Shown piece after piece: positions 46,801 through 57,740 of a stretch of 64,000 nt of DNA (positions are counted from its first letter, which is position 1; each line of letters opens with the position of its first letter). The DNA is taken from positions 618,287 through 682,286 of the forward strand of contig BCLD01000012.1 of the NCBI GenBank assembly GCA_001600875.1. The letters run 5' to 3'. Under the pieces are notes generated by a model. It saw only the letters and a program-made list of their open reading frames with translations, was not told the origin of the DNA and ran no database searches. The stretch comes from Solicoccozyma terricola. Taxonomy: Eukaryota; Basidiomycota; Tremellomycetes; Filobasidiales; Piskurozymaceae. A program made the position numbers and the translations under genes.

Positions 46801-48644
46801 TCACCTTCTTCTTCACTGCCAACTTCAACATTCGCTAACCAAGTACTTTTACCGTCGTCTTCGAAGGGAGCGTTTTCTAGTTGGATCTGAGGTCTCTCCA
46901 ATGTTATCATCACCTCTCCAGCGTTCTCAAGCCTCCATGAACTCACTTTGGCGTCCCTTATCTTCTTCACAGCTCCCCACAGAGCCTCGTCTTTGGGTCC
47001 CGGCCAATGAATACCTTGTTTATCGAATATGATAACGTCTGGAATCTTCTCATCGGCCATCGACAGGTCGAGCACTATTTTGCCTTCGACGGTGTACCTG
47101 ACCTTCTTGATTATGAACGCAATGTAGCTGGGAAGTGAGGAGAGGGAATTAGGAACCTCTGACTGACAGGATGCCTAGCCAAAGCATGTACTTACGCTGA
47201 TTTAGGTCGCTTGGAGAGGATCAGTATGATATGCACACAGCTCTGCAAACATCATAACCGTTCTCTCAGCAACCGCTCAGCACCCGCTCTCGTCCTCGGA
47301 TTGTCGTCCTCACCTTGGCCCAGCTTTTTGCCTCGATTGCCACTTTCACACACGCATTTCGTTCCTTCACACTGAAATGTTTGCTAGAGAATACTCGTTT
47401 CAAAATCGGCTTTCTGTTCTGGGGTAAGCAATGCCCTACGATCTCGAGTGCTACAGACAACACTCCGATATCTACAGGAGGAATGTTGCATCGACGATCA
47501 GCGGATGGATTACTATTGCGAGGAGAGAGTTCGTACACTGCACTTTCACCCACCTTGATGAAGAGCTATGATTGATCCGATCGTATCTCTATCCAATTCG
47601 AGGGATATAAGCATACCGCTCGAATCGTCACCGTAGCCAAACCACTCACACATTAAATCCGTCGTTCCTCGTCAAATACTCCGTTACCTCGTCGTTATCC
47701 GCTGCAATCACTTCGATCAAATCGCATATCTGCATTCGGGTTGCGATCAGGATCCTGGTGCTTTTCAACCGTGAAAGGAATTGTGCACATACCGAACTAG
47801 CTATTGGCAGATGAAAATTCAGAAGCGAATCATCCCTCATCATACGTGTGAGGATCGGATGAAGGTGTTTCATAGTGTCCATTGTCGGATGAGGGATCGG
47901 TATGTCGGAGTTGATGTTTTAAACATAGTGAGTAATCACGGTGAATTCAAGAGGGTTGGATCACTCACTACCGTTCCTATCCGCTCTGTCCATCTCTTCC
48001 ACGTGCATTGCGTTCAAACTAATCGAACGCAATATTCATCAGTAACACAGCTAAGATATTCCTACCTCGACACCACAGTCACTTACGTTATCAATCCCTC
48101 TTGCATAGCTCTAAAATACCCCCCGGTAACCGTCTTATCAAAGTACCCGTCGACAACTGCAGGCATGTTTTTCTGCTCGGATGTAAGAGGCTCGAATTGA
48201 TTCTGCAGATGGTTGAGAACGTGACAGATGAGAGATGAGAGGGATTGACATGGTTCCGCCGGTAGCTGTTGAATTGCATTCGGCGGTGAGAATGGCTGGA
48301 ATTTAATTTTAGGAAGTGATTTTGTATAAAGATAATCAATTACCTTGGAAAAGAAATCCTGAAGATCTTTCAGGATTGTTGGGTTGTTATAGAATTGCTA
48401 AGTGAATGCGAATATGATAAACGTGAGTTGGCTTCTAATTTGATCAATCCATCAAATCGATGGGTGGCGCAAGAGCTCGCTCCAACGCTCTATCTGACGA
48501 GAGACGACTCACATTATCGAGACGTTCTATCATACCAAAACCATCTTTCAACAGCTCTTCAATCCTGGGAAGCATTTCTGAGTCTCGGAGTTGTACACGA
48601 ACCGCCGCGACCAAGTTGACGACGGTTGTTTGTTGCATCGCCAT
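43817..48644 (-). CDS. Large protein with Red1/SYCP2-like architecture (candidate meiotic axis protein)
   Basis: Not recognised by a signature motif. It starts MAMQQTTVVNLVAAVRVQL at 48644. N-terminal exons encode helices of ARM-like character (RIEELLKDGFGMIERLDN, NPTILKDLQDFFSK, SSLICHVLNHLQNQFEPL, ICDLIEVIAADNDEVTEYL, PVDIGVLSVALEIVGHCL). Next is a beta-rich PH-like region, 47100-46615 (YIAFIIKKVRYTVEGKIVLD, IIYFRLVMAAKRRVHVTVIL, VANVKELIRSIKPP). A long basic, Ser/Pro-rich linker follows, with an AT-hook (PKRPRGRPAKK, about 46235-46265). The C-terminal coiled coil (about 44290-43817) contains NQLMVIKSGFDSLTK, RVNQVDEAISIAEQKI and a closing helix ending MEDLEDI. This order matches Red1 and SYCP2. 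One junction, near 47960-47880, has no AG acceptor that fits. The function is inference. Confidence 0.5.
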
Positions 48645-49680
48645 GACGACGATGATCTGGTATTCGAGATAGAGTTCGAAGAGATACCGTGATCAGCGAG
48701 TAAGAATAATGACGCTCAGAAGATTGGTATGCTCATGCTGATTTGGATGAGGGGTACGAGGATGTGTGTATGAATCACTGATGATGGTGATCAACCTGCG
48801 TATTCAGGAACATCGATCCATAACAACACGCCGGCGTAACTAGGCCGGATGGGTGGCGGTGGCGGTGGCGAGATCGTGGCAGGTCAGGTGGAACAGTGAA
48901 TATCTCAATGGCCTGACAGTCGCATGATATCAAGCCATCAAGTGGACTGAATGAGGAAGAAGAAGAGTCCGTACATAGGAGAAGATGGGGTTCCGTGTCA
49001 TTGCGATTAGAAGAGCAGATGAATCATGCCAATAATCCACAACGAGACCACGCAACACAGCCTGTCAGGGTGGTTCTCTCCCCAGATCACATTGTGCAGT
49101 ATTATTACGGATCTTATTACTAACCTGGTACTTTCTACTCTCCGGTTGCACTGTTTTCAGAACTGAAATGGTCCAACGAGCCGTACCAGCTTGCGAGTAT
49201 ACAGTGCCTTTTCCGGAACTACTTCGAAGTAACCCGCCTCCTCGTGTGTGTGGTCAGCAATGGAGCATCGGATGACAGCTCTCAGTGTTATGGCTGTCTC
49301 TTTTCATCTCTACAAGTGGAGAGTGGCCCCAACGGAATGCCGGCCAGACAAGACACCCCCCTTGCGGGGCAGTAACCGGGGATAACCTAATTCACGCGTA
49401 GATTTCGCACCCGTCGGTGCTAATGGATTCTGGGATTTACCCTAAATTTATTTGACTGCCCCCCCTCCCTTTTCACGTGTTGTGGTTGAATAAATCCCTT
49501 GCTGGCCCTCGTCCCCTACCTGTACCATCTGGCCCATCGTCGAGCTGCTCGAGACCATCCAACCCATCAAGTCACCCATCAACACAGGTCAAGGTGAGCC
49601 ATACACGTCTTCGCAACAATCGACTTTGACTCAATACTCATCACCTACATCTTAACAGTACCTCTTAAAAAATACCAATA
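48645..49680. promoter_or_regulatory. Divergent region between the Red1-like gene and RPL4
   Basis: 1,036 bp with no credible gene. Nearest RPL4 it is pyrimidine-rich (49450-49600). A short inverted repeat CCCCCCTTGCGGGG lies at 49356-49369. Confidence 0.5.
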
Positions 49681-51010
49681 ATGGCCTCTCGACCAACTGT
49701 CAACGTCTTCACCGACGCCGGAGAGGCTTCCGGGTCTCTTGCCCTCCCAGCCGTCTTCACCGCTCCTATCAGGTTGGATGTTGTCCAGCAGGTGCACAGT
49801 GCGTAGTAGTGTCTTGGGGTCGTAATGGATTGTGGGACAAGGGGGCTTGCTTCTGACACAAAACGAATGGTTTTTTATCGATAACAGAGTCCATGAACAA
49901 GAACAGGCGTCAGGCATACTCCGTCGCTGAGAACGCCGGTCATCAAACCTCTGCTGAATCTTGGGGTACCGGTCGTGCCGTCGCTCGTATCCCCCGTGTC
50001 TCCGGTGGTGGTACCCAGAGGTCCGGACAGGCCGCTTTCGGTAACATGTGCCGAGGTGGAAGGATGTTCGCTCCTACCAAGACCTGGAGGAAGTGGCACG
50101 TCAAGATCAACCAAGGTCAGCGCCGATACGCCGTTGCCTCTGCTCTTGCCGCATCTGCTCTCCCATCCCTTGTCCTCGCCCGTGGTCACCGTATCGAGGA
50201 GATCCAGGAGGTCCCACTCGTCGTTTCCAACTCCGCCGAGTCCGTCACCAAGACCAAGGTCGCCGTCGAGCTCCTCAAGTCGATCAAGGCTTACTCCGAC
50301 GTCGTCAAGGTTTCCAACTCCCGAAAGATCCGTGCCGGTAAGGGAAAGATGAGGAACAGGCGTCACAGGCAAAGACGTGGTCCTCTCATCGTCTACAACA
50401 AGGACGAAGGTCTCGTCAAGGCTTTCCGAAACATCCCAGGTGTCGAGACTTGCCCAGTCACCGCTCTCAACCTCCTTCAACTCGCCCCAGGTGGTCACGT
50501 CGGTCGATTCATCATCTGGACCGAGGGTGCTATCGCCGCTCTTGACGAGGTTTACGCCGCCAAGTCTGGTTTCGAAATCCCAACCGCCAAGATCACCTCG
50601 TCCGATGTTACCAGGTTGATCAACTCTGATGAGATCCAGTCCGTCGTCCGACCTGCTGGTCAGCCGACCCAGAAGAGTGCGTTGTTTCGTTTCCTGCCAT
50701 AAATGCGTTTACTGACCGGCACATCGTCTTGACTTTTGTCTCTTGCAGGGCCATTCACCCAGAAGAAGAACCCCTTGACCAACAAGGCCGTTCTCTTCAG
50801 GCTCAACCCTTACGCCAAGACTCTTCGTCGACAGGAACTCCTCAAGCAGGAGAGGAGGGCCAAGGGTGGGTTCTAATATCCAACTCTTATCATATCGCGT
50901 CGCTCCATTCTAATTTGTCCCTCGTCACACTTTTTACAGGCTCCGTCAAGAAGTCAGTCAAGACCAGGTCCGCTGGAGAGGAGTTCTCCAAGGCTTTGCT
51001 TGCTGCTTAA
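49681..51010 (+). CDS. RPL4: 60S ribosomal protein L4 (uL4)
   Basis: Large-subunit ribosomal protein lining the exit tunnel. Exons are 49681-49798, 49888-50676, 50749-50865 and 50940-51010: 1,095 nt, 364 residues, the usual size. Diagnostic parts are [40 protein letters not shown], the tunnel loop region [20 protein letters not shown] and [20 protein letters not shown]. Further on are [35 protein letters not shown] and [20 protein letters not shown]. The C-terminal tail is basic and ends in ALLAA. Codon use is strongly biased toward C-ending codons, as expected for a highly expressed gene and unlike its neighbours. Confidence 0.97.
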
Positions 51011-51328
51011 GCACGGTAGCAGAAGGACGAGTTCCGTCGAGTTCCGTTCTTTTGTAATGTCTTTACCCACACCTTTTTGCTCGATGTCATGATACCTTGA
51101 CATGAATCATGCCCCGACGCACCTTTTCCCGATTAAACAAAACCACGTGTTCCTTGCCCCAAAAGCAAACAATCCAAAAGTTGTGGAGACTGCATAGATG
51201 GAGTCAGTCCTGCAGATCGATAAACACCACTGAGCATCACATAGACCATCGTAGACCATCGTAGACCACCAGTAGACCACCAGTAGACCACCAGTAGACC
51301 ACCAGCAGACCAGCGCATACTTGCCACT
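51011..51328. promoter_or_regulatory. RPL4 3' region and ZNG1-type gene promoter
   Basis: 318 bp with no gene. It ends with a minisatellite immediately before the ZNG1-type start codon. Confidence 0.55.
51242..51315. repeat. 10/11-bp minisatellite upstream of the ZNG1-type gene
   Basis: Two copies of GTAGACCATC-type units are followed by four copies of the 11-bp unit GTAGACCACCA (51261-51304) and a degenerate copy. It ends about 14 bp before the start codon, so it lies in the 5' UTR or core promoter. Confidence 0.92.
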
Positions 51329-53012
51329 ATGACTAGAACCGAATCGATCCCCGTTACTTGCTTCACTGGATTCCTGGTGAGTTGATGGTTGGCCATTGAA
51401 ATTGAGCGGTCTGTTGCTGACCATGATAGCGTCTCCGTCTGATTTATGGTTTCTGCAGGGAGCTGTACGTTGTGACCGCTGCACATTGAAGTCTACATCC
51501 GCATACTGACCCACCCTTACCTTCCTCAGGGCAAGACATCGACAATCATCGGTTTGCTCGAACAACTGCCGAAGGACTACAGAGTCGTTCTCCTCAAGAA
51601 CGAATATGGAGACGTTGAAGGTGAGCCGGTGGAACCCTGAGTTAAAGAACAGAATCAGTGCTCATGCTGATACGATGAATTTTCCACAAAGTCGACTCAC
51701 TATTAGCTCAACAAAGCTCGATCGCTGGTGTATCAGAGATATTGAATGGTTGCATGTCAGTATGCATATGTAGTCCTGATTGCGGGCGGAGTAGCTGACA
51801 TTTTGCTTCGCCAACAGGTGCTGTATGTATTCGTATAGACACTTACCCTCGCATCGATCCTGATTTAACTTCGATGATCACAGGCACCCTGGTTGGACAA
51901 ATTCAAACGGCGATGTTGGAGATCCGAGGTATGTTACGGCCAATTGGGGGGCTTCCCGTCCTTTATGCATGCTTACGAGAACCTATACATCAGACAAGAT
52001 GAATCCGGACCGAATTATCATTGAAAGCAGGTGTGTAGTGGTCCGCTCTCCTAGTCCGAAAAACGGTCACTGGACTAAAACTCACCGTAAAACCCGCACA
52101 GCGGCTCTGCGTTCCCGGCTACCCTGGCGCTACAGATTCGATCGCTAGCTTCGGAAGGTTTCAGCTTGGACTCCATCGTCACTGTAGTAGATTGTATCAA
52201 CTTTAGAGGGTACGAAGACTCCAGTCCCACTGCGAAGGTGAGTTGGGAGATGCAGTTCCTTGAAAGAATGATCAGGGCATAGATATATAACGATATCCAA
52301 CAGATACAAGCAAGATACACCGATTGTCTTGTGCTGAATAAATACGACTTGGTCACTGAACGTGAACTCGATGACGTCCTTGATCATCTGTACGATTTGA
52401 ACGACGAAACTCCGGTCATCCGAGTGAGCAAGTCCAAACCACTCACTCCCGAGGTGGTTTTCGGGCTCGACACCAAGCTGTTCCTGAAAGAGGGCGAGGA
52501 AACGGCAGAATGGGAGAAGATGGGTGCAGGAGACAAAGGCAGTCATTCTGATGAGATCGAGACAAAAAGCATCTGGAAAGGTGGGAATCGACCGGGTAGT
52601 GGGAAAACGAAGGAGCACGATGCTTGCGCGGAGGGATGCGATCATTCGCATGGTCAAGAGACGACGGATAATGTGGTAGTCCCAGTCGACAAACAGCTAT
52701 TGGAAGAGCAGCTGAAAAAATTGCCATTCGAGATATATAGAGGTGAGTACCTGAAAATTCCTCACTGAATAATCTTGCTTATTTTCCCACTTAGTCAAAG
52801 GGATCCTCCGCATGAACACAACAGAAGAGGCCGTCTCGACTTTCCTGCTTAACTGGGCGTTTGGACGATTCGAGCTTCATCCTTTCCCTTCACTAGATGA
52901 TACCGTAGACTTGAAAGGCGTCTCCTCACGTCTGACAATGATGGGTGCAAGAGGAGAGGTTGCGAAGAGGGCAAGAGTATTGGCTGCTGCACTGGGTGCG
53001 GATTTTGCTTGA
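51329..53012 (+). CDS. COG0523 GTPase, ZNG1-type zinc metallochaperone
   Basis: GTP-driven zinc transfer protein of the CobW/COG0523 family. Characterised ZNG1 proteins load zinc onto methionine aminopeptidase. It starts MTRTESIPVTCFTGFL at 51329. Walker A is GFLGAGKTST, assembled from exon 1, a 6-nt exon (51459-51464) and exon 3. It continues VVLLKNEYGDVEVDSLLAQQ, then the metal motif GCMCC, assembled through a 5-nt exon (51818-51822), then TLVGQIQTAMLEI. Later come RIIIESSGSAFPATLAL, the Walker-B-like SIVTVVDCINF and the guanine-specificity motif LVLNKYDL. A Lys/Glu and His/Cys linker (DACAEGCDHSHGQE) may also bind metal. The CobW C-terminal domain is KGILRMNTTEEAVSTFLLNW and ends at 53012. 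Metal specificity is inferred from the family. Confidence 0.92.
51459..51464 (+). other. 6-nt micro-exon (Gly-Ala of Walker A)
   Basis: Sequence GGAGCT between TTCTGCAG and GTACGT. Exon 1 ends GFL and the next exon begins GKTST, so these six bases supply the GA needed for GFLGAGKT. Skipping keeps the frame but breaks the P-loop. Confidence 0.9.
51818..51822 (+). other. 5-nt micro-exon (inside the CxCC motif)
   Basis: Sequence GTGCT between CCAACAG and GTATGT. The upstream exon ends TGC-AT at 51755 and the downstream exon starts GC-ACC at 51884. Joined, they read Gly-Cys-Met-Cys-Cys-Thr. Skipping would shift the frame and destroy the metal site. Confidence 0.88.
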
Positions 53013-53259
53013 TGCGTAACATATGTAAAGACTTTTAGACTTGTAGCGATACTCAATACATTGGTGTACGATCTACTTCCAAGCTCAGCTTTGAGATACA
53101 TTAGGTTCATGTTCATTCAGAGGTAGAAGGACCACTGTCAGCTTTCGGGAAATTGCGTGCGGGAAGGATGTTCGATTTGCTAGATCGGCTTCATGCAACG
53201 CGGAGGCTTGGTACATTCGCAACAGTAGAGCGATGCGTTTCAAACAATGCTGCAAAGTC

Positions 53260-55381
53260 TTACATCTGCCGCCATTCCGCGACCTTTCTAGCCTCTTGTA
53301 ACCGTTTACCAATGGCTCTTACAGTTTCCTCACCCCACACCTCCTCGACGCTTTTTCCACCGACTAAACACTCCTTCTCATGCTTGTCCGCTTGATCTTG
53401 TGACATGATCACACAGTTATACATTGTCAATGGTTCGTCGCGTTGCCACCGGACGGCATTGGGTCGACTCAGAATCGGGAAGGGTGGAATAGCGCTCCGA
53501 CCGTGGAAGAGGTCCTCAAAAACGTAGCTGATATCATCCGCGCCAATGGGAATCCTTCTGGAGTTGCAATTGACGAATGTCAGCTAACAATGAAGCATGG
53601 CCATCGCGGTTTAACTCACTGCGATGCGTCTGCCGTTCCTCCCACCCGGTTTTCTCGCGTCATCAACCCTCTTTCGACCCGGTCGTACAGCTTCCACCTA
53701 TTCTTGACCGGGAGAGGGTGTTCCAGTGGCTTTCCAGCGAGATCTAGGAGGATGTAGGTAGCGATATTGAGGCCGAATATTGAAGGCAACGGACCTGCGT
53801 GCGCAAGTGATGTCAGGACGGCCTGCTAAGACACTCTTTCAAGGCACACTCACCGAGCACAGGAAGAATCCGAACTCTAAAGTCGTCAAAGGCTCCCAGC
53901 TCATGCACCTTTCCCTTCTCAAACTCCTCATCAGGCAATGGGAGTAGCTTGACGGGACCAGGTACCTCGGTTGAATATACCACACTGATCAGTGAACCTA
54001 GGTCAGCTCGCGGCATGGCAAGGCATGTTGTGGTAACTTACGGGATACCGGCGGTGACTCCCTTGACACGCAGTCTCTGTCGGACCGTCCGTGCCAGAGG
54101 GTCTTCCAGAGTATTGGAGATGTCTCTGAGAGGGTGAAGCGGTGATGAGCAACATGCGATCCAGAAGTCGTATGGAAAACTCACGCTATTTGCACTCGAG
54201 TCGGATCTAGCTTTGCTCCTGCTCCCATCGAGGAGAAAATCTAGTAGAACGAGATCGTCAGTCCATCTCTTGAAGTCGTCCTGTGCCTCGCTGGAGACCC
54301 CTGGTCTGCTCACCTTTATCTCCTTCTTCTGACAGTATTCCAGTAAATCGACCTGATGATGGCGATCTCCAGTTCAGCAGAGTCGATGCTACGAAGAAGA
54401 CAAGATCCTCACCTTGGTATTGATATTGTCAATGGCATCGACGACCCAATCTGCACCTTCCAACCATTTCTCCCCCTCTGCTCCTTTTCTCCATAACCCC
54501 ACCTGGACGTCGATCCTAAATCCCTCGTCATCAGATACACGATCTTGCCTGCATACGCGAATAAGACGAAGCACTCACTTTGCCCACGGGGCGATCTTCT
54601 TTAAATATCTCCTTGTTGCTTCTACCTTTGAGGTACCGACGTCCTCGAGAGTGGCCGCTGCGTGTCGATTGAGAGATGATAACGTTGTGAGATCGAACTG
54701 TTTGAGTTTGGCAAGGATCAGTGGGATGTCGAAGCGTTGAAGGGGGCTCGATCGCTCACGTCTATGAGGAGGAGCCGTCCCACTCCGCTGTCATATCGGC
54801 GATATCAGTCGCACAGCTCGTCATCTGAGCACCATTCCCACTGACTAACCTCCTAAGCAACATTAGAGCGCACCAGCTGCCGACACCTCCACATCCAACC
54901 TGTTTAGCGAAATGAAGATGGGAATCAGCTTATATCGACTGGAGGATGAAAGACAGTCTACTCACTACCACGACATACGAATCGCGGACCTTCTTCATGG
55001 ATCCCTCCCCAAGGAAGGTGTAATTTCTTGATAGCTGTATTATTGGTCTTGAAATCAGAGATGACGACGGGCATACATGCCATATTGCGAACTCGCCTGC
55101 TCCCTGATCAGCTGCTCGTCATACTCTCCTTCCTTCCATTGCTTCTCCTTGCCTTCCCGGAATACGCTCATGGCATCACTATCCATCCTACTCAGCGTTG
55201 GCGGAGATATATCCATCTCTTCCAGCCTGTCCACCTCCCTCCCTACACTCTGCTTCAATTGCCGTGTACGGGAGAGTCGACGGAGTGCCTGGCCGCCTAG
55301 AATGAGAGCGGAGGTGCCTGCTATAGATATTGCGACAGCGGAGACGAGGGCTGTGCGGGAGACTGGTTGGGACTGCGACAT
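53260..55381 (-). CDS. tRNA threonylcarbamoyladenosine dehydratase (TCD, E1-like)
   Basis: ATP-dependent enzyme that converts t6A37 of tRNAs to cyclic t6A; the yeast proteins Tcd1/Tcd2 sit on the mitochondrial outer membrane. It starts MSQSQPVSRTALVSAVA at 55381, followed by a single membrane segment (VSAVAISIAGTSALILGG). The ThiF/E1-like domain begins LSRNYTFLGEGSMKK, then the nucleotide-binding VVVVGCGGVGSWCALMLLRS and LLLIDFDLTTLSSLNRHA. Next come GADWVVDAIDNINTKVDLLE, FSSMGAGAKADPTRVQIADI, TEVPGPVKLLPL and VLGPLPSIFGLNIATYILLD. The C-terminal exon ends RLQEARKVAEWRQM at 53260. All parts fit the TCD family. It converges with the ZNG1-type gene across 247 bp. Confidence 0.93.
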
Positions 55382-55635
55382 GATGGTGGGCGGGGATGGA
55401 AGACTGCTGAAGATGAGCTCATGTGCTTGAGAGGGCTTCGATGTCGCTCTGTTGACTTTTGGGACTTTATGGTGGAATTGCACGTGCGGACGATCGCAAG
55501 TCCTCCCGGCAAACGACGAGCTGAGTGGTGACGACGCCGTGGGTCCACTCGGCACGTCAAGGATGGTCATGACCATACCATACACTGCAGGGCACGCATG
55601 TCTACCTCCTACTATACACTGCCATCTGCACGCAA

Positions 55636-57740
55636 TTATTTCCTCTTATCCTCCTGTTTTGCACCTTTAGACGGTACTGCCGGTGGCGAGGGCGAATCTA
55701 GAGGTTGTGGCGTTCCATTCACCAGCAATGCCTTGAGCCAGGTGTTCTCTGTGAAGTTTTGAGAGACCGAGGTTAGAAGAAGAGAGCGAAGACAAGGTAG
55801 GGGATTAACGATTGCGTACCCTTTCGAAGACCATGATTCTCTCGCTCTAATCTTGCACACCTGTCTTCAAGTTCCTCTGAAAGGGGGGGGGGGGGGGGAG
55901 GAGGAACCCGTCAGCATGTTGTGTGACGAAGATAATTGTTTGGGTAATTTCGACATGACTCACGTTTCTTCTTCTCAACAGCTTGCTCCCTCTCCTTTTT
56001 CTTCAATCTGAACCTCGCAGACGCTTCTGTATTTCTCCGTCGTTTGCTGGTAGAACCATTTACGTAGGTGTTAATTCGGCAATCCCCCCCTTTCACTCAG
56101 TCCTACCAACAACCAAACACTCACTCTTCATCATGTGTGATAATCTCACCATTCGCAGCATATACCATCCCATTACCTGCCGGTGTACCCGCTGGAATTC
56201 CACCATTCGCATCATCACCTCCATCCCCTGTCCCACTTCTATCGCTGATTGATGATTCTTCCCGTTCAGCTTGAACCGTATTCGCATTTGAAGATCGAGG
56301 TCTCTTCTTTGGTGGTCGTATGTTTGGTGTAACCGTTGTCCCATTTGCAGATGTAGATGAAGAAGGTTGAGAATCACCTGTTGTTTCATTCGAGATCCGA
56401 ACTTGAGAATCATGTCGTTGTGGAGATGGTACGGTTGAGGAATTGATGATAGGTTGAGCGAATGGATCTACATCCATATTTTGTCCATTATTATTCAGCC
56501 GTTGAGATGTTGCTGTAGCTGGATTTGAATTCGGTGTTTGAACGATCGCACCGTTCGCATTTATTAATCCTGTCCAAGCACCAGGATCCGATAACCCTGT
56601 GAGAGCATCAATTGCAAACGAAGGGTAATAACTGGATGAATTGACGAGTGGTGTATTGATTCCGGATGTCGATGCGGACAAAGGTCCAGGTAGGACATCA
56701 CCCCCACCACCACCACCACCACCAACACCCGTATCTAACCTATGTGACAATTGTTGTTGAGCAGCCCATGATTGTGCTTGTTGTCTGAATTGAGAAGCAA
56801 GTTGTTGTTGATACATTGAATGTAAGAATGCAGTGAAATTTGGATCTGAAAGTGGATTGAAACCGTTTGGCGTTGAATTAGGAGTAGAAGGTGTCGCGTT
56901 TGTAGGAGTTGGATTATTGTAATGTGATATCGCAGATGGTCCAGTTGATGCGTCGTTGTTGTTGTTGTTTCCTTCAATTGGATTCGAACCATTTGCCCGT
57001 TGTTGTGGTTGTTGTTGTCCTCCACCACCACCTCCACCACCACCTCCTCCTCCACCACCACCACCCTCTTGATTATCTTGTGACGATGAACCTTCCAACC
57101 TTTCGTGTAATTTCCGACTCGATGAAAATCGATTCCCTTTCCCTTTTTTAGTATCCCATCGATCTTCCTCTTCTTCGTGAGGATGTTGATGTTCATGTTC
57201 ATGTCCTTGTCCTTGTCCTCCTTGTCCATTGATATCTCCACTCGAAGGACCAGAGTGACCATTCCCATTCCCACCACCTCCATTCCCTCCATTCCCATTC
57301 CCACCATTCCCTCCATTCCCATTTCCATTCCCATTCCCATTCCCTCCACTCCCACTACCCTCCGCACCAGCACCAGTACCACCACCCAACTCCGACTTCA
57401 ACCCAATTCCCATCCCAATACCAACACCACCATCATCGAAACTAAAATCAACGTTCGTCCATTCTTCCAATTGTCTAGCTAATGCAGCATTTAAATCTAA
57501 TTCAGATTGAGAATATAGATCCATGTCGTGTCCACCACCCCCACCCCCACCACCGCCGACACCACCACCACCACCATCTCCTCTTACACCACCACCACCG
57601 CCACCCGAGAGTGTTGATTGATCATTTTGATGTGTATGAGCAGCATATAAGAATGGATTATTAGATGATGGGAAAGGATTAGATGATGGTGGAGAAGAAG
57701 GATATAGTTGGTTGAGGTTTGCGATGTGAGCTGGTAACAT
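55636..57740 (-). CDS. bZIP transcription factor, Cys3/MetR-like
   Basis: Predicted activator of sulfur-assimilation genes (Cys-3 of Neurospora, MetR of Aspergillus). It starts MLPAHIANLNQ at 57740. A very long first exon is low-complexity: Gly, Asn-Gly, Gln and His/Pro-coded runs. It then has a basic patch PPKKRPRSS and ends GEIITHDE. The basic region KRRRNTEASARFRLKKKERE spans exon 2. The leucine zipper crosses two further introns: ELEDRCARLERENHGLRK, then ENTWLKALLVN, with Leu at heptad d positions. It ends at 55636. RRRNTxASARFRxKKKxRE is characteristic of the Cys3/MetR/Atf4-like fungal group. The exact target pathway is inference. One intron has a C16 run (55883-55898) directly before CTTTCAG. 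Confidence 0.88.
55883..55898. repeat. G16 run in the bZIP intron
   Basis: C16 on the coding strand, five bases before the 3' splice AG of the zipper exon. It forms the polypyrimidine tract. Confidence 0.92.

Noticed and set aside
56735..57385. 216-codon frame on the minus strand, offset from the bZIP exon
   Set aside because: It is a shifted reading of the same trinucleotide repeats (Met/Gly/Glu/Val and Asn/His runs). The true frame leads into the bZIP domain.
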